DNA of 10,226 nt from Ignavibacteria bacterium UBA7675 (GTDB lineage Bacteria > Bacteroidota > Ignavibacteria > Kapaibacteriales > UB7675): NCBI GenBank assembly GCA_002483085.1, contig DLHF01000085.1, positions 33,248-43,473 of the forward strand. The letters are read 5' to 3'. This document shows, piece after piece, positions 5,273-10,226 of this stretch (positions are counted from its first letter, which is position 1; each line of letters starts with the position of its first letter). The notes below the pieces were generated by a model, which was given only the letters and a program-made list of their open reading frames with translations, made no database searches and had not been told where the DNA came from. A program made the position numbers and the translations under genes.

Positions 5273-7393
5273 ATGCTACGTACATTTTGTTTTATATCTG
5301 CAACGTGCGTTGCGCTATCTACTACTATGACAATAAGCTCTTTTGCCGGTAGTCCCGGTACAGCCAAAGCAGGACAGTTTAGCCCTCCTGCTACAAAGAA
5401 AATACCAGTAACTGAAACGCTGCACGGGCGCCAGCTTTCGGATGAATACCGCTGGTTGGAAGACAAAAGCAACTCCGAGGTTGTAGCTTGGACAAAAGCT
5501 CAGCACGAGGCGGCAGTTAGCTATATTAATGCGAACACGGTGCCCATACCGGGATTAGAAGAAGAATTTCGCACCTATATCGACCGCGATATTATCGGTG
5601 CGCCCTTTTTTCACGGGCGCAGGGAGTTCTTTACAGCACGCAAAAAAGGCGAGCCGCAGAGCAAGCTGTACACGCGCATCGACGGCAAGGAAATTCTGAT
5701 ATTCGACCCTGTAGCTATCGATCCTTCGGGCAAGACAGCGATGACAGGACAGGTGTTTACGCAGGATGGCAATAAGGCTGCCATTGGCTACCAAAGCAAG
5801 GGCTCGGAGATAAGTAGCTATCGTATTATCGATACCCGAACTGGTAAGCAAATCGGCAGCGACCTCGTCAATATCTGGGGTTTTTCCTGGACAAAAGACG
5901 AACAGCATGCCTACATTACGCCGCGTACAAAGGAAATGATTGATAATCAGTTGCCGCTCAAAACCTATGTGCACAAGCTCGGCGACGACCATGCAAAAGA
6001 TGTGTTTATCACCGGAGCCGACGACGCGAAAAACTCTGCGTGGGTGATGGACACCGAGGACGGCGATGTGACAATCTTTGGCAACGGCGATTTTTACTCC
6101 AACACCCTGCGTTTCCGCAAGATCGGTTCCACTGCCGAGCCCGTGACAGTGTACAGCAGCACGGAGTACCGCGCTGATCCGTATGTGCGGGGTAATCGCG
6201 CGTACTTCTACACAAACCACGGAGCGCCGAACTTCAAGCTGATGGTAGCCGATGTAGATAAACCGCAGTTTGAACACTGGCGCACGCTTATTCCCGAAAG
6301 CGAGACTGTGCTGGAAAACTACGCAATTACCAGCGATTACCTGATTGTGCAGGATAAAAAAGATGTGATGAGCAGGCTGAAGGTGTACGACCTCGACGGC
6401 AAGTTTATCAAAAATCTCGAACTGCCGGAATTTGGCAATGTGAGCGGATTGGACTACAACAAAGAGATGAATGTTGTGTTTACGTCGCTTACCACATTTA
6501 CATCGCCTGCGAAGCTGTACAAGCTCGATGGCAAAACGCTGAAGTGGGAATTCTACTACCAGGACAAACCGCCAATCGACACAAAAAATATCGAAGGGCA
6601 AATTGTGTTTTACCCGTCCAAAGACGGTACAAAAATTCCGATGTTTATTATCCACCGCAAGGACATGAAGCTCGACGGAACAAACCCGACGCTGCTGACT
6701 GGCTATGGTGGGTTTAACATCGGTATTTCGCCTTCGTATGTGGGGCTTGGCGCTGCGTTTATCAATCGCGGTGGCGTGGTTGCTATTGCGGGTATTCGTG
6801 GCGGCGATGAATACGGCGAGAGCTGGCACCAAGACGGCATGCTGAAGAACAAACAGCATACCTTCGACGACTTTATTGCAGCATCAGAGTACCTCGTGCG
6901 CGAGAAGTACACAAAGCACGAGAAAATTGCGATTAAGGGTGGCAGTAACGGTGGCTTGCTGATTGGCGCGGTGCTTACACAGCGGCCCGACATTTGTGGC
7001 TCGGCAATCTGCGCTGTGCCGCTGTTGGACATGGTGCGCTACCACAAATTTCTGATTGCCCGCTACTGGATACCCGAGTACGGCGACCCGGAAGTGAAAG
7101 AAGATTTTGACTATATCATGACGTACTCGCCGTACCAGAATATCCGCAAGGGCGTCAACCTGCCGCCGACATTAGTAATTCCCGGCGAGAACGACACACG
7201 TGTGGACCCGCTGCACGCTAAGAAGTTTGTAGCTGCGCTTCAAAACAACGAAGGGCAGAAAGACCCTGTGATGCTGTATGTGCACTACGACGGCGGGCAC
7301 GGACCGGGCAAACCCATCTCGCTGATTATTGAAGAGAACCTCGTAGAATGGCGCTTTATGATGAACGAACTCGGCATGACACAGAAACCGTAA
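5273..7393 (+). CDS. Prolyl oligopeptidase (S9A serine peptidase), exported
   Basis: A 706-residue S9A peptidase that cleaves short peptides after proline. The N-terminus (MLRTFCFISATCVALSTTMTI) looks like a signal peptide with cleavage near SSFAGS, so a periplasmic location is likely. The mature protein opens with the S9A N-terminal motif (LHGRQLSDEYRWLED at about 50-64). A seven-bladed beta-propeller covers roughly 75-430, and the alpha/beta-hydrolase domain fills the rest. The triad is intact: S558 in GGSNGGLL, D641 in GENDTRVDPLH and H676 in DGGHGPG, matching spacing in the mammalian enzyme. Also visible are GYGGFNIGISPSY near 477 and RGGDEYGESWHQDG near 510. The frame is open upstream into repeat copy C, but the signal peptide and the Shine-Dalgarno sequence fix the start at 5273. 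A terminator follows, so it appears to be transcribed alone. Confidence 0.94.
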   Translation: MLRTFCFISATCVALSTTMTISSFAGSPGTAKAGQFSPPATKKIPVTETLHGRQLSDEYRWLEDKSNSEVVAWTKAQHEAAVSYINANTVPIPGLEEEFRTYIDRDIIGAPFFHGRREFFTARKKGEPQSKLYTRIDGKEILIFDPVAIDPSGKTAMTGQVFTQDGNKAAIGYQSKGSEISSYRIIDTRTGKQIGSDLVNIWGFSWTKDEQHAYITPRTKEMIDNQLPLKTYVHKLGDDHAKDVFITGADDAKNSAWVMDTEDGDVTIFGNGDFYSNTLRFRKIGSTAEPVTVYSSTEYRADPYVRGNRAYFYTNHGAPNFKLMVADVDKPQFEHWRTLIPESETVLENYAITSDYLIVQDKKDVMSRLKVYDLDGKFIKNLELPEFGNVSGLDYNKEMNVVFTSLTTFTSPAKLYKLDGKTLKWEFYYQDKPPIDTKNIEGQIVFYPSKDGTKIPMFIIHRKDMKLDGTNPTLLTGYGGFNIGISPSYVGLGAAFINRGGVVAIAGIRGGDEYGESWHQDGMLKNKQHTFDDFIAASEYLVREKYTKHEKIAIKGGSNGGLLIGAVLTQRPDICGSAICAVPLLDMVRYHKFLIARYWIPEYGDPEVKEDFDYIMTYSPYQNIRKGVNLPPTLVIPGENDTRVDPLHAKKFVAALQNNEGQKDPVMLYVHYDGGHGPGKPISLIIEENLVEWRFMMNELGMTQKP

Positions 7394-7423
7394 ATTCAGA
7401 CTGTAAGCAAAAAATGGAAGCAG

Positions 7424-7450
7424 AGGCTCGCGAAAGCGGGCCTTTTTTTT
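7424..7450 (+). terminator. Intrinsic terminator after prolyl oligopeptidase
   Basis: AGGCTCGC (7424-7431) and GCGGGCCT (7436-7443) form an eight-pair stem with one G-U, closed by a GAAA tetraloop and followed by a run of eight T (7443-7450). It lies 30 nt after the stop codon. Confidence 0.92.
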
Positions 7451-7535
7451 CTGTGAGAGAAGCGCCACATACTCCCCACATGTCCTGTGCTTAACCGCTG
7501 CCTCGCAAGAAATTTCACCTGCTGTACATTTTTTC

Positions 7536-7568
7536 TTTGGTTCTCAAATTCTCTTTATCGTATATTTG
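7536..7568 (+). promoter_or_regulatory. Bacteroidota-type promoter of arsR
   Basis: TTTG at 7536-7539 and TATATTTG at 7561-7568 are separated by 21 nt, a full match to the -33 TTTG / -7 TAnnTTTG pattern of Bacteroidota housekeeping promoters. The -7 element lies inside the first arsR operator candidate, so a bound repressor would block it. Transcription would start near 7573, leaving a leader of about 50 nt before ATG 7623. Confidence 0.65.
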
Positions 7569-7573
7569 CGATA
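7556..7573. promoter_or_regulatory. Candidate ArsR operator, inverted repeat 1
   Basis: TATCG (7556-7560), eight bases, CGATA (7569-7573): a perfect inverted repeat that contains the -7 promoter element. CGATATA at 7569-7575 recurs at 7591-7597, 22 bp later (about two helical turns), consistent with two operator sites on the same face of the DNA. Confidence 0.5.
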
Positions 7574-7586
7574 TAAGTTTTTGACA

Positions 7587-7603
7587 TCGCCGATATAGGG
7601 CGA
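7587..7603. promoter_or_regulatory. Candidate ArsR operator, inverted repeat 2
   Basis: TCGCC (7587-7591), seven bases, GGCGA (7599-7603): a perfect inverted repeat just downstream of the predicted start of transcription and 20 nt before the arsR ATG. It shares the CGATATA word with repeat 1. It could equally be a hairpin in the 5' leader. Confidence 0.4.
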
Positions 7604-7622
7604 ATTATTGAAGAATACGACT

Positions 7623-7961
7623 ATGGCATATACAAAAAAACACGAGTTTTCGGCAGCCGACAACGAACTCGCTTTGTTTGCGAAGGCGCTGGCGCATCCG
7701 GCACGTGTGGCAATTCTCCGCACGCTGGCCGAAAAAAATACATGTATCTGCGGCGAGATTGTGGAAGTACTGCCGCTGTCGCAGTCCACAGTATCGCAGC
7801 ATCTAAAAGAGCTGAAGGAAGCCGGATTGGTAAAAGGCGAGATCGACGGGCCGCGCTCCTGCTACTGTATTAACTGGGAAGAACTCGGGCGCTGTATGGC
7901 GCTGCTCAACGATATGGCGGGCGAGCTCAACCGGCTCAATACGCAAAATTCATGCTGCTAA
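7623..7961 (+). CDS. arsR: ArsR-family arsenite-responsive repressor
   Basis: A 112-residue winged-helix repressor of the ArsR/SmtB family. The family core is clear: FAKALAHPARVAILRTLAEK (19-38), then the recognition helix region LSQSTVSQHLKELKEAGLVKG (52-72) and the wing around EIDGPRSCYCIN (73-84). Sensing cysteines are plentiful: C41-x-C43 at the position of the classical ELCVCDL site, C80-x-C82, C91 and a C-terminal C111-C112. The third cysteine of the E. coli-type site is replaced by Ile46, so the metalloid site must be completed elsewhere. It sits directly upstream of arsM and acr3 behind a promoter overlapped by inverted repeats, so autorepression relieved by As(III) is likely. The frame opens at TTG 7608, but ATG 7623 gives the normal N-terminus. 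Confidence 0.93.
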   Translation: MAYTKKHEFSAADNELALFAKALAHPARVAILRTLAEKNTCICGEIVEVLPLSQSTVSQHLKELKEAGLVKGEIDGPRSCYCINWEELGRCMALLNDMAGELNRLNTQNSCC

Positions 7962-7977
7962 CAACACGACGCAACGC

Positions 7978-8000
7978 GCCGATGCAGACGTCGCATGGGC
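7978..8000. other. Inverted repeat between arsR and arsM
   Basis: GCC-G-ATGC (7978-7985) and GCAT-G-GGC (7993-8000) pair with one G-G mismatch across a seven-base loop. An AT-rich stretch follows (from 8001), containing TAATTTTC at 8011-8018, a near match to TAnnTTTG with no good upstream element. It may be a mRNA hairpin in an arsR-arsM transcript or a second control site. Confidence 0.3.
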
Positions 8001-8043
8001 TTATATAGACTAATTTTCTATTCTTAGTTACAATGAGGTTTTT

Positions 8044-8886
8044 ATGCAAACCGCAGAAGATATAAAAGCGTTAGTAAAAGAGACATACGGCGGAATAGCC
8101 GAACAATCCAAAGAACAAAACGCGGCGTCGTGCTGCGGCGCTGGCGGCTGCTCTACGGTGGACTACGCAGTGTTTTGCGAAGACTACACGAAGCTCGAAG
8201 GCTACAATCCCGATGCCGATCTCGGTTTGGGCTGTGGTGTGCCTACGGAATTTGCACAGATACGCGAAGGCAATACAGTCATTGATCTCGGCTCTGGCGC
8301 TGGGAACGATGCCTTTGTTGCTCGCGCAATTGTGGGCGAAAAAGGAAAAGTAATCGGCATCGACATGACCGAGGCCATGATAGCAAAAGCACGTGAGAAC
8401 AACGAAAAGCTGGGTTTCAATAATGTGGAATTTCGCCAGGGTGATATCGAAGACATGCCTATTGCTTCCAACCGCGCCGATGTGGTGATAAGCAACTGTG
8501 TGCTCAATCTCGTGCCCGATAAAGGCAAGGCATTTACCGAAATATTTCGCGTGCTCAAGCCCGGCGGACACTTCTGTGTATCTGATATTGTGCTGAAAGG
8601 GGAATTGCCCGAAAACATTCGCACAGCAGCCGAAATGTACGCGGGCTGTGTGGCCGGTGCTATGCAGCAAAGCGACTACCTCGCGCTTATCAGCGAAGCG
8701 GGTTTTACCAATGTCACCGTGCCGAAAGAGCGCGCAATCACGCTGCCGGACGATATTTTGGCGAACTATCTCAGCCCCGAAGAAATCACAGCATTTCGCG
8801 CATCGGGCATGGCTATTATGAGTATCACTGTGTACGCCGATAAGCCCGCCGATTCGTGCTGCTCCCCCGGGTCGGGCTGCTGCTAA
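8044..8886 (+). CDS. arsM: Arsenite S-adenosylmethionine methyltransferase
   Basis: A 280-residue SAM-dependent methyltransferase that converts As(III) to methylated arsenicals in the cytoplasm. The SAM-binding motif I is VIDLGSGAGNDAFVA (79-93), followed by the acidic IGIDM end of strand 2 (104-108). The arsenic-binding cysteines of the family are present: C64 in GLGCGVP, C152 in SNCVLNLVPDK and C202 in YAGCVAGA, with an additional conserved-type C45. A cysteine cluster CCGAGGC lies at 30-36 and the tail ends SCCSPGSGCC (271-280), giving two more vicinal pairs. The start at ATG 8044 has the usual family length and no Shine-Dalgarno sequence. It lies 82 nt after arsR, probably co-transcribed, and is followed by a strong terminator. 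Confidence 0.95.
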   Translation: MQTAEDIKALVKETYGGIAEQSKEQNAASCCGAGGCSTVDYAVFCEDYTKLEGYNPDADLGLGCGVPTEFAQIREGNTVIDLGSGAGNDAFVARAIVGEKGKVIGIDMTEAMIAKARENNEKLGFNNVEFRQGDIEDMPIASNRADVVISNCVLNLVPDKGKAFTEIFRVLKPGGHFCVSDIVLKGELPENIRTAAEMYAGCVAGAMQQSDYLALISEAGFTNVTVPKERAITLPDDILANYLSPEEITAFRASGMAIMSITVYADKPADSCCSPGSGCC

Positions 8887-8902
8887 TAGTAAAATAATGC
8901 AC

Positions 8903-8933
8903 AGAACCGGCAGAGTACTGCCGGTTCTTTTTT
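8903..8933 (+). terminator. Perfect intrinsic terminator between arsM and acr3
   Basis: AGAACCGGCAG (8903-8913) and CTGCCGGTTCT (8918-8928) form an uninterrupted eleven-pair stem with a four-base loop (AGTA), followed by TTTTTT (8928-8933). It lies 16 nt after the arsM stop and only 22 nt before the acr3 ATG. Confidence 0.93.
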
Positions 8934-8955
8934 ATTAGATATATTTTTTTGCGTT

Positions 8956-10032
8956 ATGTCTATAGCCGCAAGACTTTCCTTTCTCGACCGATATCTGACG
9001 TTGTGGATTTTCCTCGCTATGGCGTTGGGTGTACTGGCAGGCTATGCTATTCCCGGCTTTGCGGGGTTCTGGAAGGCAACACAAGTGGGGACAACGAATG
9101 TACCCATAGCCATTGGCTTAATTCTGATGATGTACCCGCCGCTGGCAAAAGTGCGCTATGAGCAGTTGCCGCAGGTGTTCCGCAATACACGGGTGCTTGC
9201 GCTGTCGTTGGTGCAAAACTGGGTGATCGGTCCGGTGCTCATGTTTGGCCTTGCTGTGTTGTTTCTGGCGGGCTACCCGGAATACATGGCAGGGCTGATT
9301 CTGATCGGGCTGGCGCGCTGCATTGCTATGGTGATTGTGTGGAACGAACTCGCACAGGGCGATACCGACTACGCCGCCGGGCTTGTTGCTTTCAACTCGG
9401 TGTTCCAAGTGCTGTTCTTTTCGGTGTATGCGTATGTGTTCCTTACGGTGCTGCCAACGTGGCTTGGACTGCACAGTTTTGCCGTCGATATCTCGATTGC
9501 CGACATAGCGGGCAGTGTGCTGCTGTACCTCGGTGTACCGTTTTTTGCAGGAATGCTCACGCGCTTTGTTCTCGTGCGTGCCAGAGGCCGTGTATGGTAC
9601 GAAAAAGTATTTGTACCGCGTATCAGCCCGCTCACGCTTGTAGCGCTGCTCGGCACCATCTTTGCCATGTTTTCGCTCAAGGGCGAGTACATCGTGGCTC
9701 TTCCTTTGGATGTCTTCCGCATTGCGGTGCCACTGCTCGTGTACTTTGTGCTGATGTTCTTTGTGTCGATGTACCTCGGCAAAAAAGTGGGCGCCGACTA
9801 CTCCAAAGCCGCAACGCTGTCGTTCACTGCTGCAAGCAATAATTTCGAGCTCGCCATTGCAGTGGCTATTGCGGTGTTTGGTATTAATTCCGGGCAGGCT
9901 TTTGCCGCAGTGATTGGGCCGCTGGTAGAAGTGCCTGTGCTGATCGGGTTAGTTGGCGTGTCGCTCGCTATCCGCCGCCGTTGGTTTGGCGAAGATCGGC
10001 AGCTCGTGCAGAAACCAGATGTATGCCCGTAA
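8956..10032 (+). CDS. acr3: Arsenite efflux permease, Acr3 family
   Basis: A 358-residue integral membrane protein of the BART superfamily that exports arsenite by exchange with the proton gradient. About ten hydrophobic segments are visible. The functional cysteine C122 sits in GLARCIAMVIVWNELAQGD (118-136), and the second conserved signature FTAASNNFELAIAVAIAVFG (290-309) contains E298. Both match residues shown to be needed in studied Acr3 proteins. Length is normal and the start (MSIAARLSFLDRYLTLWIFL) is typical. It follows arsM but is separated from it by a perfect terminator, leaving almost no room for a promoter. No ArsA ATPase or arsenate reductase gene is adjacent in the window. Repeat copy D begins 18 nt after the stop. 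Confidence 0.95.
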   Translation: MSIAARLSFLDRYLTLWIFLAMALGVLAGYAIPGFAGFWKATQVGTTNVPIAIGLILMMYPPLAKVRYEQLPQVFRNTRVLALSLVQNWVIGPVLMFGLAVLFLAGYPEYMAGLILIGLARCIAMVIVWNELAQGDTDYAAGLVAFNSVFQVLFFSVYAYVFLTVLPTWLGLHSFAVDISIADIAGSVLLYLGVPFFAGMLTRFVLVRARGRVWYEKVFVPRISPLTLVALLGTIFAMFSLKGEYIVALPLDVFRIAVPLLVYFVLMFFVSMYLGKKVGADYSKAATLSFTAASNNFELAIAVAIAVFGINSGQAFAAVIGPLVEVPVLIGLVGVSLAIRRRWFGEDRQLVQKPDVCP

Positions 10033-10049
10033 ATACAGAACAATGATGT

Positions 10050-10130
10050 GTGGCACGGGCGTCTCCGCGCAAGCGTTTGGTCGCTGTCACCGGTCGCACT
10101 AGCCGCTTTTCGGCTGGCCGGAGGACAGCC
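10050..10130 (+). repeat. Dispersed intergenic repeat, copy D
   Basis: Box 1 GTGGCACGGGCGT is at 10050-10062 and box 2 CGCTGTCACCGGTCGCAC at 10082-10099, 32 nt start to start (one less than the other copies). Two overlapping, mutually exclusive hairpins follow: AGCCG/CGGCT (10101-10115) and GGCTGGCC/GGACAGCC with one mismatch (10112-10130). A further CCAT-TGCG-ATGG hairpin lies at about 10132-10143. The rest of the tail to 10226 holds no gene I can support. Confidence 0.75.
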
Positions 10131-10193
10131 GCCATTGCGATGGAGGGCGAATAACCACGAAGCAGTATTGCGCGCGGTGCAAAGACGTACCGT

Positions 10194-10217
10194 AGAGCCG
10201 CCCGGATGGGCGGCTCT
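10194..10217. terminator. Terminator-like hairpin near right edge
   Basis: AGAGCCGCCC (10194-10203), loop GGAT, GGGCGGCTCT (10208-10217): a perfect ten-pair palindromic stem. No T-tract follows on either strand (TGTTCGG on the plus side), so termination would be non-canonical. It is the first strong hairpin after acr3 apart from the repeat and could serve that gene or a convergent gene beyond the window. Confidence 0.55.
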
Positions 10218-10226
10218 GTTCGGAGG

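Noticed and set aside
5555..6859. Long minus-strand frame (434 codons) opposite the prolyl oligopeptidase.
   Set aside because: It is the antisense of a well-supported S9A gene, with His/Arg/Val-rich composition typical of a shadow frame and no domain.
1..10226. CRISPR array, tRNA or rRNA gene, insertion sequence or phage integrase.
   Set aside because: No regularly spaced identical repeats, no recognisable tRNA arm pattern and no transposase- or integrase-like protein were seen. The two-box repeat copies are dispersed kilobases apart, not arrayed.

Overview
The window is a 10.2 kb stretch of bacterial chromosome of moderate GC content (roughly half G+C by eye). It holds eight protein genes separated by unusually structured intergenic gaps. 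Several features suggest the Bacteroidota/Chlorobiota (FCB) side of the tree, possibly an uncultivated Kapaibacteria- or Ignavibacteria-like lineage. There is a good match to the Bacteroidota-type promoter (TTTG, 21-nt spacer, TAnnTTTG) ahead of arsR, most genes lack a Shine-Dalgarno sequence, and the ArsR type looks familiar from that group. The placement is inference, and nothing here fixes the genus.

Left part (1-3270): the 5' portion of a SWIM zinc-finger protein runs off the left edge on the minus strand. It is divergent from an M42-family metal aminopeptidase gene. That gene converges on a small minus-strand DUF1801 gene, with a shared hairpin over their 3' ends. A secreted beta-carbonic anhydrase follows and ends in a clear terminator.

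Middle part (3271-7450): a long-chain ChrA chromate transporter is followed by an exported S9A prolyl oligopeptidase with an intact Ser-Asp-His triad. The oligopeptidase is the only gene with a strong Shine-Dalgarno sequence, and it ends in a terminator.

Right part (7451-10226): an arsenic detoxification cluster in the order arsR, arsM, acr3. ArsR should sense As(III) and act on inverted repeats overlapping its own promoter. ArsM methylates As(III) with SAM, and Acr3 exports arsenite. There is no arsenate reductase in the window. A perfect terminator separates arsM from acr3, so acr3 expression must depend on read-through or on a separate start very close to its ATG. ChrA and this cluster give the region a metal-oxyanion resistance theme.

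The most unusual element is a dispersed intergenic repeat with four copies in 10 kb (about 508-582 minus, 3307-3376 plus, 5006-5093 minus, 10050-10130 plus). Each copy has a conserved box GTGGCACGGGYRT, a fixed-length but sequence-variable spacer, and a second box CGCTGTCRCCGGTCGCAC (degenerate in the first copy). Hairpin-forming sequence follows that differs between copies. It explains most of the long non-coding gaps at 340-777, 3175-3585, 4900-5272 and after 10033. I do not recognise it as a named family.
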